A stretch of 64,000 nt of DNA from Tetrastigma voinierianum (taxonomy: Eukaryota; Streptophyta; Magnoliopsida; Vitales; Vitaceae), in the NCBI GenBank assembly GCA_016808115.1, contig JAEQBH010004419.1, positions 84,707 through 148,706 on the forward strand. The letters run 5' to 3'. The notes below the pieces were generated by a model that worked only from the letters and a program-made list of their open reading frames with translations, was not told the DNA's origin and did no database searches. Both the position numbers and the translations under genes were made by a program. Within the stretch, counting starts at the first letter, position 1. Each line of letters starts with the position of its first letter. Positions 21,840 to 34,808 of this stretch are shown piece by piece.

Positions 21840-24800
21840 TGACACACCCCCACCCCCTTCCAGTGGCGGGCGTGCCGGCCACTCCACAGAAATCCCCAAC
21901 CGTTACCTCTAACGACTAGAAACTCCCAGTGAAGCGGCCAAGTGTTCTTACTAAAACCTCATAAAAATTTTCTTTTCTAAACTTATGATTTTATAAAATT
22001 TCGCGACATAGCATTTGCGTATAGGTTATGTCCCCGAATCCTGTATACATCAATTTATATCCAAAATATGGCAACTTGACATACCAACACATTCTCACAA
22101 AACTACTCTATGTACATACATATGCTCCATTATACAAGTTAAAAGTATTTCCTTACACAATATTCTTAATTCTGACAACGATATACATGTCGGGAGAATC
22201 CCTAATCTTTGCTCAGCGTCTTGCGTGCTTGTACACAGAAATAGTTTTAAAATACAAAATAATAGGCTAAAGCAGGCTCGGTGAGTGTATGCTTTTATAA
22301 AGGTTTTACTTTTCGGAAAACATCTCAAAATGTAAACTCTCTTTTACAAATATTTTCGGAAGCTTTTCTTTTGCTTTTCAAGTTTCTAAAACTCTTCTTA
22401 GCTTGCTTGCTTTTGTACTTGCTTGCTTTTAAAAGTTTATAAAACTTTTAATACTTACTTGCTTGCTTTGCTTTGCTTTTCTTTAAAAGCTTTATTTTAC
22501 TAAAAGTTTAAAACTTATTGCTTATATGAGGATTTATAAAACCTTTCACAAACCTTTTTGCTTTAAAAGCTTCTCAAAACTTTTTCATAAAAGCGAGTCT
22601 GGGCTCGGCCGCATTCTTTGAAAATGGCAGACTTAGGCTCAACCGTTTGCTTTAAAATCCCACAGGAGCTTGGCTCAACCGATCGTTTTGAAATCTAAAC
22701 GGGAGCTGGGCTTAACCGTTTGCTTTAAAACTCTCCGGAAGCACAGGCGACCCAGGGGGCAATGGTTGATTTTTTAAAGCGTATATTATGTATAAAACGT
22801 AACCCTTTGGGGCTATTTTGCTTACTGGCCTGCCCTAGTGAACATGGAAGCACGGGCGGCCGTGCGGTTGAAGGACACAGGTCCGCATCACTACCTTTAG
22901 GTGAATATGGTGGAGTTCGACACGGGTCGCCATCATATGTAGTTAGAGCTCATAACCTTATATACTCTGTGCGTGCACGGTCTCCTTTAAATGCATGATG
23001 TATGTCCTCGTTTGCAGAGCGAGTAAAGCTAAAATGCATGTATGAGATCTAACACCAGTGCACGTGAATACCTCGACGGTTTCTTGCTTAGAACTAGGAA
23101 GGCCTGTTTTCCTGAAACATTCTTTCTTGCTTGCTTGCTTGCTTGCTTGCTCTTTGAAAAATGGTTTTACAATTTAAAACCATTTGCTTACTTTAACACA
23201 AAAAATGGTTTAATTATTCAAAACCATTTACTTGCCCTTGTGAAAGATGGTTTACAATTTAGAAACCATTTACTTACTTTTCAAAAATGGTTTAACTTCG
23301 AAAACCATTTGCTTGCCTAGCAATGGTTAATTATTCCAAAACCATTTACTTACTTGCTGCTTGAAAGATGGTTTGTACTCCAAAACCATGAATACCGATT
23401 ACAAAAGCAGTTTATAATAATAATAATAATATACTAGTATTTGGAAAATGAGTTTAGAACTACTCACCTCTTTGCTTGCTAAACTTAAGGCACGAGTTCC
23501 ACGGCTTTCCAGCCTTTGCTTTAGCCTACACCTCGATGTATTAGATCCACACACGTCGGCACAACTAAGCAATTTGCACACTTGGTGCTAATTAAAATTT
23601 TCGGAAAATATGTAAATTTTTGATCATAATTCAGCGGGCATATGGCTAGATTAGACTAAGGGACTTTCCATATAGTCTAAAAACACGAAACATTCTGAAA
23701 GTGATGCATCGAGGCTAATCTGAATAAAATCACGAAATTTTAACCAAAAGCTGTTAACAGTCCGAAATTCAGCCGGGTATGCAAGAAAAATAGTCCCAAA
23801 GAATTTCCTAAAATTTCCTAAAAATTCCTAAACTCGGTCACAAAAATTTTGGGGCGAATTTATGGCCTCTCGAATATTCCGAGCCATTATATAGCCTTTA
23901 GGCTCGAGAAATAGCACAAAGTAGGAAAATTTCCCACCTCTTCAGAAAAGCCAAGATTTTGGGTGTCCACGCCAGCTCCTCGCTCACATAGAGTAATCTC
24001 AAACTTTATCCGAAAAATTCGACCACTGTATCAACGTAGACCGAGAAAAACTAAAAATTGGGTTTTTCTGATATTTAATTCCGAATTATCTGCGGAAATC
24101 TCGTGGTTTTTGGTACCACACAGAGCCCTCGCCGCGTAGGAGCACTTTTCGTGTTTATCCCGACGAACCGACTACCGACGCCAGAATCGAAAGAAACAAA
24201 AAGAGAAAATTTTTTCTCTCTCCTCCCAACGTTCTGCTCGTCCGTCCGCCTCCATTTCACTCGTTTGTTATTCTCTTTTATTTTGTTTGTTTTTGTCTTT
24301 TATTTTTTTAATTTTTTCTTTTTTTTTTATGACCTATATGTCCCTTTCTTTCTCATCCTGTTTCACTCAAATAATTCTCCTATTTTATCCTTGCTTTCAA
24401 TTTTATTTATCCTAAATTTAATATTCTTTATATACTCGCTTCATTTTTCTAATTTTTCAAAAACCCTCGCGTGCTTTCACTCTTATCCGTCAGCCTAAAA
24501 TTGTGAAATATTCCGACCTGTCTCTAATTAACGAAACTTTCTAGGTCACTAGATTTCGCGAGACTTAACTTAACTGGCAGTAAATTCCTGCTTTCATTAT
24601 CCGAGATCTAGAGAATTTCGAGACTTCCCCGAAAAATTCGCAATTCATTATTATTATTTTACCATTTTTAAACTTTCATTAATTATACTTTACCCTCTCA
24701 ACTTTCCTTAATTGCAATCCAACTTTTGAAATTCTACTATGGCCCATCTCTAACTTAATTATGCCTTACATATCCTTTTTGCTAAATGACAATTGTACCC

Positions 24801-24941
24801 TTGTTTTAAGTACCAAATTCCGGGTTCCAAAATTTATAATTTCCTAATTTCATCTCCAAAATACTACAATGTAACACTTGGTACTCTTATACACCCCTAC
24901 AGTATCATGTACTGTACACTTTCTCAGGACGGGGTGTTACA
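21840..24941 (-). mobile_element. Solo LTR, family LTR-A (3,102 bp)
   Basis: Ends TGACACACCCC and GGTGTTACA, flanked by the target duplication TGTAT (21835-21839 and 24942-24946), with no internal region. It was inserted into a TA microsatellite. It matches LTR-A at 3482-6484 over the left approximately 1.7 kb and the right approximately 250 bp, but the middle (about 23510-24690) is different sequence. It contains the hairpin array, a (CTTG)n run and a short ATA repeat (23416-23434). The T-rich plus frame at 24103-24498 is low-complexity, not a gene. Confidence 0.9.
23123..23389. repeat. CTTG run and tandem hairpin array in the solo LTR-A
   Basis: A (CTTG)n run at about 23123-23151 is followed by six units with the inverted-repeat core AAATGGTTT...AAACCATTT (near 23157, 23203, 23244, 23284, 23321 and 23365), spaced about 40-46 bp. 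Stems are better preserved here than in the other LTR-A copy, and the spacer varies while both arms stay matched. Confidence 0.85.
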
Positions 24942-25065
24942 TGTATAGATATGTATATATATATATAGTTATCTATATATATAAATATGTATATATCTAT
25001 ATATATAAATCTATATATAGTTATCTATATATATAAATATGTATATATCTATATATATAAATAAA
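24942..25065. repeat. TA-type microsatellite (right part)
   Basis: Interrupted (TA)n with GTTATCTATATATATAAA units, separated from the left part (21653-21839) only by the solo LTR-A. Confidence 0.9.
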
Positions 25066-25079
25066 CTTTAGACCTTTCT

Positions 25080-25965
25080 CAATAACACTACAGTCTCGTA
25101 GGAAATGATTATTAATGTTACTTTAGAATTAAATGTAATAACTATTAATTTAATTTCAAATTTATCTTTAATATTCAAGTGTTATCGACGTTAGGTCATA
25201 AAACCTCATAAATTCGAAATTATGTTAGATATAATCCAATAAAATCCTAAGCCATGTTTATCCATTGGGCATCACATAACCATTTTATTATTGGACCCTT
25301 AATGGAGCTCGAGGTTTCAAATTAATTAAATTAATTTTAACATTCACTCATTCAATATTTTACATTAATTTATTAGGTTCTTTACATGATAATAATATCT
25401 TAGACATTAATGTTACTAAATTGAATGTGATAACCATTAATTTAATTTTAAATTATCTTTAAATATGAGTATTGCCGATATCGGGTCATACAATCTCATT
25501 AAAATTTGAAATTATTTTAGTTCCAATCTCATAAAAAAAAAAAAAAAAAATCCGAATTGTTTATCCGTTGAGGCATTACATAATTATTTTATTATTGGAT
25601 CCTTAATGAGTCCACATGTTTCAAATTAATAAAAATTAATTTTAACATGCACCATTCAATATTTACATTAATTTCTATTAGCTTTCCATAATAATAATAT
25701 CTAGACATTAATGTTGCTAAAATTGAATGTGATAACCATTAATTTGATTTCAAAATTATCTTTCTTAGTATTATCGACATTGGGTTGTACAATCTTATTA
25801 AAATTTTGAAATTATTTTAGTTCCAATCCCATAAAATTCGATCATGTCATTTTATTATTGGACCCTGGAGTTCGTAGGTTTCAAATTAATTAAATTAATT
25901 CTGTAACCTTCACTCATTCAATATTTCGCATATTTAATTCAACTAAATATCATATAATAATATTA
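25080..25965. repeat. Three tandem units of about 300 bp
   Basis: Successive starts at the shared word ATTAATGTT (about 25111, 25406 and 25707) give periods of about 295-301 bp. Each unit has the same order of landmarks: GAATGTGATAACCATTAAT, a TATCGRYRTYGGGT segment, TTTTATTATTGGAYCC, and TTTCAAATTAAT. There is no open frame and no protein match. Such short arrays occur in retrotransposon interiors and as small satellites; I cannot choose. Confidence 0.8.
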
Positions 25966-26977
25966 TTCCAGACAAAACAAATATCATTATGCATATGTAT
26001 ATATCACATGGGATGAAATTATATGGCACCACCTATTCTAAGTAGCATGGCAAGTATACATCATATGTTATATCGTATATAAAACAATTATAAGCAAAGA
26101 ATAAATAATGGCCCTTTAATCCATGGTTTCCTTAAGAAGAAAAATAATAAGCCCAATAGTAATAAGAACCCTTAACTTGATATCTAGCCTGTAATCCATC
26201 TTTCCATCAGTCTTGAAATTCTTGAATCGGGTGGGATTGCTAGAATTGATTTCAGGTTTTAAGCCCAAAAACACAAAACCTTAACTAGTCCCCTCATATT
26301 ACACTCAAAATCGCGGACAATCACCGTACACAACTTTGATCATCACGATATTATGCGGGAAGGTATATCACCACATGAGGAACCAACTAGCCAACATTTG
26401 TCCAAATTCTACGCTGCCCAAGCCCCCACGCATTGCCAAAAATCAAAAAGCAAAATCGCTGGGTTTACCACCGCACAAAGCTTGAATCATCATGAAATCT
26501 TATGTAGGGATGTAACAACACTTAAGGAACATAATCGTCAAATTCCGTCCAAATCCGAGACTACACACACCCCAAGCAACGCCCAAGCCAAAACTAAAAT
26601 CACTCCCATTCACTGCACACCTGACAACGTAAATTTCATAAGGAGGTAGATCAATAAGAAAGGGATTATCGTCAAATTTGATTCCAATCCAAGCAAGACG
26701 GCCCCTATGCACCCAGCTGCCGTGAGTCCTGGGGTCTCAACCGCTTTATGCGACACGTGTGGGCACGTGTCGGTCTTCCAATGACCCTTCCTCCCACTGA
26801 CCCTTTGTGTCCTCACAGATTATGGGTGTTATATGCCAAACCGAGGTCACTGGCTTACGAAAAACAATGAAATAATAACATGCGCTTGATTCACTTTGAT
26901 ATTTATTATATAATTATCCAATAAAATCAATTTACATAGAATTATCCAATAAATAAATAAATAAATCAATGAGGAAT
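25966..26977. other. Unassigned sequence left of the solo LTR-C
   Basis: About 1 kb of mixed composition. It contains two related segments (around 26525-26560 and 26665-26700, both with ATCGTCAAATT and CCAATCC/TCCAAATCC). The 98-residue plus frame at 26353-26649 shows no recognisable domain. It continues on the other side of the solo LTR as 29211-29435, so all of it may belong to the interior of the copia-like element whose 5' LTR starts at 29436. Confidence 0.4.
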
Positions 26978-29210
26978 TGTAAGACCCGAGAACACCTAAT
27001 TTCGAATAAGGCAAAATCGTACTTTGACATAAAATTGTAATTACGATTAAAAATCCGTAATTAATTCTCTAGATCTCAGATGATGAAACGGATTGTACCG
27101 TTGGAATCGTCTCACGAAATCTAGTTAGCACGTAAAATTTCATAATTTTCTGAGACAGTCGGAGTCGGCACGTTTTTCGAGGCATCGCGCTTTTCAAAAG
27201 TTTATAGAAAATTTGTTTTTCTATGACGAAAGATATAAGATGTACTACACAAAAATTAGCAAGTGGTATGAGAGAAAGAAATGATGAAATGGATTAATGG
27301 GCGTAGTGCCGAATATCAAATCCGAGCAGGACATAAATGTATTATGGAAATTGATTTAAGCATCAAAGCCAAATTAGCCAATAGTCCTCATCTCTTACAT
27401 GTAAGTAAAAGCACCAAAAAACGTGGGTGCTACTTTTGATAGTAGCTAGCTCTTTGAGCATTTTTGTAGAGAGAGGAGTGCTTCTCTAAGATCCCTACGA
27501 TCCCACCGTCATGACTTCAATAGAAGCGGGAAAACGATCTACGCGAACAGCTACGCGTGACCCCTGCCTATGAAGCTTTTGACAACTCCACGAGAGGTAG
27601 GATTTCCTTTTCTCCCTACTTGCTTTTATTCCCTACTTTAAGGGTTTTTCGATACTTGCTAGTTTGAGGCCGCGAGGGGTTGCTTTGATCTGCCCTCCCA
27701 AAAACATGGGACCGAATTGTTAGAACTTCTTGGGGATTTTTCCTGACCATCCGAGACCGCCTGCAAATTGGTGGGCTGCTCGGGGTGTTTTTATTTCACC
27801 CGCATTGCTTTTTTAAATCATGTATTTGTATGGAAAAGGCCTGAATAATAGAGGATCTGGCCCCAAACACGGGACCTAATTGTGGAATTTTTCACCAGTC
27901 CGTGAATGCCCAGAACTGCTGAGGGCCATGTAAGTTATAATTTGTGTAATAAATTCTATTTCGTGATTAGAGACCGGAAATGGGATGGAAATCGGTTCCA
28001 CCAAGAGGAACCGGTGGAAAGGTGGCCGCCGGACAGCCCACTTACTGCTTTGGGACTATAAAACAAATTCCGGGTTTGTGTGAAATGGATAAGAATTGTC
28101 CATGTGTTGTGTGCTCGAAATTAAGGAAATGAATGGCTTATGCGGTGGAATTAGTTGAAGAATACATTAAATTAATGTGTTATACAATAACAACAGATGA
28201 ATTAAATCGCGTTATAAGCCATCGAGATGATTATGATTTGCCCAAGAGCCATATCAGTGATGATGAGTGATGCTAAATTACAAGGAGTGTAATTGTAGTT
28301 GATTGAAAATATGCATATTGACATATTGTGTAAAATGATTTGAAAAATGGTATAATGTATTTTCATATGCACCGGGTAACCTAGACTTAGGTGTGCATGA
28401 CAAGGTATTTTTGTAAAATGGATATATTATGGAAGAATTCACTGGGTGAGATTATTCTAGAGACCGCTGAGATGGGCCATCAGGGACACTTCAGATGAGG
28501 ACTAAGGACTGTTAAAGCTCACCAAACTTTCAATTCACCTCTGGAGGGTAGTCCCATGAAAATTCGAATATTTTCGAGAGTATATTTTCAAGAACAAAAG
28601 TTTTGTTTTGAAATGATTATTTTCTCATACATGGCTTAGGCAAGTGTGAGAGCCTGAGGACTCGTGACATGGGGATGACATGTAGACATTCAAGTAGGAT
28701 CAAGGTATTTACTTGAGTGTGTGTTTACTTTGGAGCATTGCACCGCACTTAGATGGTGAGTACCCCACTCTAGTGGCGACTCCCATCGAGCTTTAGCTCA
28801 CCCCACGTGGGACCCCCTTTATTTTTCGTGCACCGGAGCGTATAGGACTCAGCCATCCTAGGAGCCGAAGTTTTCAAGAAAGCCGGGTGTGGCTTACGGC
28901 TTCACATGTATTAGAATTCTCTATTTTGATATATGTTGTATAAGGAGTAATTTACTAACTCTAGAACTATGGGTTGGCATAGTCGATCATAGTTGGTATG
29001 TGTATTCTGTACTGTTTATGGGCCCAAGTGGCCGTATTGGATATATATTGCATATATTGGATTGTTTGGGACAGGTATATGCAGTACTGGTTAAGGTAGC
29101 TCCCGTACAAAGGAGACTCGCCCGATTTTCAAGTGGCGTCTGCAACCCGACCTCCACTTGTATTCCGCGGGTCGGGCCGGTAGTCAACGACCCCCGTTTT
29201 GAAGGCCACA
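26978..29210 (+). mobile_element. Solo LTR, family LTR-C (about 2.23 kb)
   Basis: Begins TGTAAGACCCGAG and ends GAAGGCCACA. It has no adjacent PBS or PPT. The flanks are GGAAT (left) and GAATA (right), which share GAAT, so the five-base duplication is probable but blurred by an indel or mutation. Over its first 250 bp it is closer to the coding element's LTRs at 47090 and 57126 than to the element at 12071. The 151-residue frame at 28889-29344 runs over the LTR end into flank and is spurious. Confidence 0.8.
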
Positions 29211-29435
29211 GAATACCTAATCTTATGATTAGCCTCCAAGTTACATCCCAAAAAAAAAATACAATCAAACTTCTACCATGGATTAAGGCCAAAATAAAAC
29301 ATTCATTCATACAAAATATAAATAACATGAAACATAGAACCTAGGTGTCATATATCAATTAGATCAACATAGTTATGTAAAAAAATATAATGATTCTGGC
29401 ATCACACATTGATTCAATCCGTGCTCGATACTAAT
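29211..29435 (-). other. Copia-like leader and probable PBS
   Basis: Non-coding stretch. At 29421-29434 the minus strand reads TAGTATCGAGCAC, a degenerate version of TGGTATCAGAGC, directly next to the LTR end CCCAACA. Spacing and sequence are those of a copia PBS. No coding domain is seen. Confidence 0.5.
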
Positions 29436-30097
29436 TGTTGGGATCAATGTATACAACTGAAGTCCGGATCATGATTGATAAGATATGTGATACACTAATG
29501 TCATCGTGCTTAGGTTTACTAACCTCGCGCGAACCTTCAAGCTATTCTAATTGCGACAAATCTAGGTGTAGGCGCGCCTAATTGCCAGAGACTAAAGGAG
29601 AGAACACACACGTATGTGTGTAAAGACCCATATGGAGAATATATCAAGGTCCTAAGGAAAGGGGTCTATTTATATACTCAAAATTCTAACCTTATAGGGT
29701 TACTTATTAAACAAGGAACTAATCAAAGACACCAAGCCACCTTATATTGTATTCTATATTTTTTTTTTATAATTAGAAATCCATTAGAGAGTAAGGAGAC
29801 AACAAAGCCAAGTGTAGCACCCTATCCGTTAGAAATCCATTGGAAAGTAAGGAGGCTAATAGGCCTATAGCAATCTCTATCCCGCCATGTTAGGATCGAT
29901 AGATTCTTTTTAGAATAAGGTTTTTTTTCTTGCATATTAAGTAACCAAACTCTTGTTTTATTATTGGTTTCTTATCTTTTAAATAATTATTAATAGACTA
30001 TATCACTAATTAACTAGTCTGGGGATCTAATGGTCCATGATTAATTTTGGCTCTTCATCAACTGGACATCATAGTGCTTTTTAAACATAAGTCCAAA
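29436..30097 (-). repeat. Copia-like LTR (about 660 bp)
   Basis: The plus strand runs TGTTGGGATC to AAGTCCAA(A/C)A, so the sense strand is TGTTGGACTTATG to GATCCCAACA, the characteristic ends of many plant copia LTRs. A PBS-like site adjoins its sense 3' end. The right part is duplicated at 6485-6907. No matching second LTR or copia pol is visible in the window. Confidence 0.6.
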
Positions 30098-32050
30098 TAA
30101 TTTATTGTAAAAAAATTGAACTTAAATTTGGGATAAAATGTATGGGTAGGTGGAACCGGTTTAAGATAACTTTTTGTTTTTTCCAAATAAGAAAATAAAA
30201 GATATATATTTGATAACCAAAATTTTATTTTATTTTTTAATCTACAAAACTTTAAATTATTTCAAATATACATTTTAAAAATTATTTGTTTTAAAATTTT
30301 TAAAAATTTAATTCTATAAATATATATACAAAATAAGACACTTTATGTAAAAAATTATTTCTAAAACATATTTAAAAAATATTAAAAATGAAATTAAAAG
30401 TTCTAATGGGATTTTTACTTCTGAGTTTATGGTGTCGTTTTTTTTTTAATTAAGAATTCCAATCTGCAAACATAAACTTCCATTAATCATATTTGGAATT
30501 GAATCTAATCCCCAAAAACAAAACTAGTGGATGAACTGAATCATATGAAACATCCTAGACAAACAAAACAAAACAATCCAACAGAAGTTTAGAATAAACA
30601 AATGCTCTAAAAGCTAAAAAAGGAATTACGTATATAAGAAGACATCGATAGAAGAAAAGGAATACCTAAAGATGTAGATGAACCCGCCATGTGAGAGATC
30701 ACGTGACATGGCTCTGTAAGATAACTAATGGAAGCATGATTGTGTTGTAGACAAGAGTGTGCTCTATAACGCAGCTCTCGATTGAACCTGCTTCGTATTC
30801 CCACGTAATATTCTAGTATCAAGCACGCTCATCCCGACATGACGTACATGTTATTATCTCCTCATCGTTTTTATTCACACCGGGCGAGAGGATGTGGTCA
30901 CAACCCCGCCTCACCGTAACATCACATTAGATATCCGCTTTCCTACGAAATCGAGTTCCTACAGATATTTAGTTATTTAAAAAATTATCAAAATAAGTTG
31001 AATTGAAAATAACATTTAAACTAATATACAAAATTTTATCATCTATTCTTCAAAAAATAAAAAAAAATTATCATCTTATTTTAAAAAAAATTGTCAATAA
31101 TTTTATAATCATAGTCATTGATTACACATTAATTTTAAAATTTCCAAATATTTTTAGCATTATAATAAATAACTACAACATTAAGATAAAAAAATTCAAT
31201 ATTATATTAAATAGCTACGTATTATTATTTGTGTACTAATTTTGATATTATTTTTATTTTTAACCTATTTTAATAATAATTTTATTTTTCATAAAATAAA
31301 TTATATATGTCCACTACTCTTAAAATGATGAGAAATTATAGTTTCATAAGCGATGAACCCTTATTTGATGTAATTATCAAAATTAAGCCATTGATACATA
31401 TTTTGTGAAGACAAAAATGTTCATCTCCCATCCAGTCCAACACTCCCAATTTGCCATACTCCCTTCCACAAATGCCACTCTTCCCATTTTTTTTCACTCC
31501 CCCAACCAATCCTTCGTCATTTTTTTCTTTTCCAATTAGTGTTCAAATTTTTCGATTTTTTTTTTGTGTAATAATCGGGAATAAATTAAACTAACTTTTG
31601 ATATATATCAATACATTTACCTATATTAATAAGTAATTTAATAAATATAAAACAATATTTTTTTTCTTATTCATAATAAAATTTATTTATAATATTAATA
31701 ATTTTCTCATATTTTAATCTTATTTTTTATACTTTTATATTTCTTAATTTTTTATAAACCTAAAATTTAAAAAAAAAAAATAGAAATAAAACTCCACAAG
31801 TTAAACTTTTTTAAAGGTAAGTAATAAAAACCTTAACTATTTAACAAAAATATTATTAATCATTTTAGTATTCAATTTAAAAGTAATATTTGATGAATAA
31901 AATTAAAACGTAAATGTGTGCCATAAAACTAAAAATTAAATAACAACACTAACAATTAAACGTGCATTCTTTAATTTATAACATTGTTACTTCTAAATCT
32001 ATATATGAAAATTATTGGAATTTTGTTTGGGTTGGGTTTTGATTTTTGAA
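30098..32050. other. AT-rich duplicated block, copy 2
   Basis: Homologous along its length to 6908-8834, including the stretch matching the 105-residue frame (here broken, about 30607-30900). Poly-A and poly-T tracts vary in length. No genes recognised. Confidence 0.6.
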
Positions 32051-33309
32051 ATTTGACTAGGTGGAATTGGCATCGAAATGTTATATTGAGCACAAAAAGA
32101 ACCTAAATCTTTTTAGTTTTTAGGTCTTTTTTAATTTGATATTGAGTTGCTGAGAACACAACTTAAGACCTTCTTTTGACTCCACTTATGAGATCTCCAT
32201 AAGTAAGGGAGTCAAATTGGATTGTTCCTTTACATGTTTTTCTAAGGGCTTTAACTCGGCTGCCAAAGCCTTAGGAAGACCATAAAGGAATTCTTTCCTT
32301 CCAAAGAAGAAGCTCTAGCATCAGCTCTAACATCAAGGCGCCAAGCAAGAACACATCATAATACCATTTAAGGTCACTTAGTGTTCTACATCTTAAGTTT
32401 TGTAGACCGTAAGTTCTTTCTCCATAAAATGCTTGATCACCTATGAGAAGTGTTTGGTTATAGCATAAACCAATCTTATGATCGAAGTTTTGTTCTCCTT
32501 CTCATTTGTACTTCTTTTTAAAATATGAAATCTTTCTTTCACTTAGGTAGTTTCCCACCAAAGTTTTAATGCGCCATTGAAACCCGTCGTGACTAATCGG
32601 ATGAAAGATTCCAATCATCATCCGCTTGCAACAAGCGTGAGTCGCCATTTGCATTTGACGGCACAATGAAGATTTCATGTTCGTAAAGAGCATCTATATT
32701 CCAAGAATAGATGTCATTGCTATTATAACTATTTTGTTTTCGTTGTTTTTCCTCAAATTAAACTGAGGAGTAGCCTTGATAAAAGTTTTTTGATCTTTGA
32801 TGCCAAGTTTTAACTTGTTTATTTGTTCTTCTCTGTTCAAGAATATCTTCAATAAGTTTTTCCTAAACAATAGAATTTGTTTATGATCCACTTAAGAAGT
32901 TTACTGGGTTTCTTGAACAAGAGGGATCTTTTATTTCTATTCCCCTAATTTGTGTTAAAAGTCTTATCAATTCATCATTACTTTTATTACCCCTAATTTA
33001 AGGGGTTTTATTGGTTTGAATATAAGACTTTCTTTGCTTTTCTTTCTTTTCTTTCCTTTTCATGTTTATAATTTCCAGAAAGTATTTACTTTCAATTCTA
33101 TTTAATTGGAGTAGAAAGTGTTCCTAGAATTTGATTTGTAAAATATTTTGTTGCTGAATGCCTTTTATATCTTCTGCTTTGTCATTCTCGTTCTTTCATC
33201 TTCTTGAATCAATTTGTTTAAAAGCAGGCTATTATTTCTACACCTGAGCCTTTATTTTTATTTCTTCCAAAAGTGGGGACGGTTGATACTATCTTCTTTC
33301 GTGAAGTAG
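32051..33309 (-). pseudogene. EPRV capsid-region remnant (copy 2)
   Basis: Paralogue of 8835-10141: the same capsid and pre-capsid sequence on the minus strand, with different and more frequent frame breaks, so no long frame survives. It is cut at 33309 by an insertion of SINE-like, LTR-B and LTR-C material; the viral sequence resumes at 41673. The left boundary with the AT-rich block is at the same place as in copy 1, so the truncation of the capsid predates the duplication. Confidence 0.65.
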
Positions 33310-33339
33310 GCTTGTGGTGTCTCACTTTCGGCCCACTTC

Positions 33340-33636
33340 CGGGCAGGGGTGGCACTCACAGCTATCCCCCAGCTCGGGCCAACCTGGGACCATGTGTTAG
33401 ATACCATTCTTCGGTGTAAGCCCCACTACCAACTCGAGCTAAGAGCCCGCCTGGCGCTGAATCACCGACAGGTATCTAAGCCCATGGTCCCGTGTTCGGA
33501 GCCCACGGAGGCGAAAGAAACCCCGTGAGCTGTGGGATAGTCCGTGGGAGGAGACCACCCTCGCCGGGAGGGGCTGTGGGGGCCCTTACAAAAAAGGCGC
33601 CTTATATCACGTGTCCTCACCCTCGCTCCACTACCG
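33340..33636. repeat. Inverted pair of tRNA-derived SINE-like repeats
   Basis: Two related segments lie head to head. On the minus strand of about 33345-33445 is TTAGCTCGAGTTGGTAG (A-box-like), then ATGGTCCCAGGTTGGCCC (B-box-like). On the plus strand of about 33455-33560 is ATGGTCCCGTGTTCGGAGCC, followed by a GTGAGCTGTGGGATAG body. Both have the spacing expected of an RNA polymerase III promoter in a tRNA-derived SINE. A third, minus-strand member is at 39700-39835. No target duplications could be defined. Confidence 0.5.
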
Positions 33637-34808
33637 TGAGACTCTAAAATCCAAGATTTCCTAAGAAATGATAAAATGATACTTTGGCCAAAATCCGAAT
33701 TTTTCTAGATCTCTGATGATCTAAACTGACGACACCGCTGAATCGCCTCGCGAAATCTAGCTACCACGCCGACTCGTCACTCCGAGACACCGGAATTTCA
33801 CGCTGAGGCACCGAGAGAGATGTAGGACACTTGGCACGTTTTGTGTGGCCCAAGAGGTGCCAATACGTGTCAAGCCAGCGGGAGTCAAACTTGAGCTCAA
33901 GTGTCACTTGGGACACATGGCATCATGCCATTTGGATAGAAATCTCAAGGTAGATGGATAAGGATAAGCGGTGTAATCCTAGCCACCCAATGAGAAATGG
34001 ACATGTGGCATAGAAAGGACTTGTCTTCGATTCAACTCGACTCCAAATCAGTTCGGGGAGGGGGGAAAGAGAGAGTGGGAGAGACCAACCGAGAAAGGAA
34101 GAGCGAGGGAGAGAGGGGTTTTGCAGAGAGAGGCTCCACCTTCTCTCTCTAAAATTCCCCACGATCTGACCTGGCTTCCTAGCGAGGCAAGGAGCAAAGT
34201 CGTCTCACTTAAGAAGGACTACACGTGGGTACTTCAGATTTGGGAGTTTCAGCAAACTCCTGAAAGGTGTGGTTTTTTCTCCTACTGCTTTACTGGGCTA
34301 AGGGTCTTGTAACGGGTGGGGATTTGCTGAGGTCGGATTCACAGATTTTGGCCCAAAGATTTGGACCCAATGAATAAATCCGTGGTTCGACAAATTCACT
34401 GACCGTTTGTGTGATTTGTGTGATGTGTGTTGGCTGCATGGTGAATAACATGTTGATTGTGAAATTGTGGTTGTTCCAAGAGGAACCGGCGGATTGTGCC
34501 TTGAAATTTCAAAGGAGCTGGAGTGTTATTATTATAAACCTAATAACATGATGTATGCTAAATTTTTGTTAATATACATGAGTGATATATTAGCATGTGT
34601 TGAATGTAAAGCATTGCATTTCACTTAGCGGAGTAACCTTAAGTAGGAAAAATTCCTAATGCGCTTTGCTCACTCCCGCGCGGGACTATATTTCTGTGCA
34701 CCGAAGACACACTCGGGGGATGGGACGATCCGGACCTTAGAGGCGAAGAAATGGCCAAACCTACTCATCTCGTATTTTTGTTCTTTGTAAAATTCTCGGG
34801 CAAGAGAC
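33637..34808 (+). repeat. 5' LTR-B, 3'-truncated
   Basis: Starts (CG)TGAGACTCTAAAATCC and follows the 3' LTR (38336-39699) as far as GGCAAGAGACCT, where the match stops. The missing part contains the LTR end and would be followed by the PBS. The terminal frame at 34121-34312 is not a gene. Confidence 0.75.

Noticed and set aside
24103..24498. 131-residue plus-strand frame with a long Phe/Leu/Ile-rich end resembling membrane segments
   Set aside because: The hydrophobic part is translated from a poly-T tract inside LTR-A and is absent from the other LTR-A copy.
21653..25065. Matrix-attachment or origin-like AT-rich element
   Set aside because: Only simple TA repeats split by a solo LTR; no further signal supports such a role.
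26353..26649. 98-residue plus-strand frame left of the solo LTR-C
   Set aside because: No recognisable domain or codon pattern, and it lies across two related repeat segments; kept only as part of the unassigned stretch.
28889..29344. 151-residue plus-strand frame
   Set aside because: Starts inside the solo LTR-C and crosses its end into flanking DNA, so it depends on the insertion and is not conserved in other LTR-C copies.
33340..33560. Possible tRNA genes (A- and B-box-like sequences)
   Set aside because: No cloverleaf can be completed and the boxes belong to repeats with long non-tRNA tails, so SINE-like repeats fit better.
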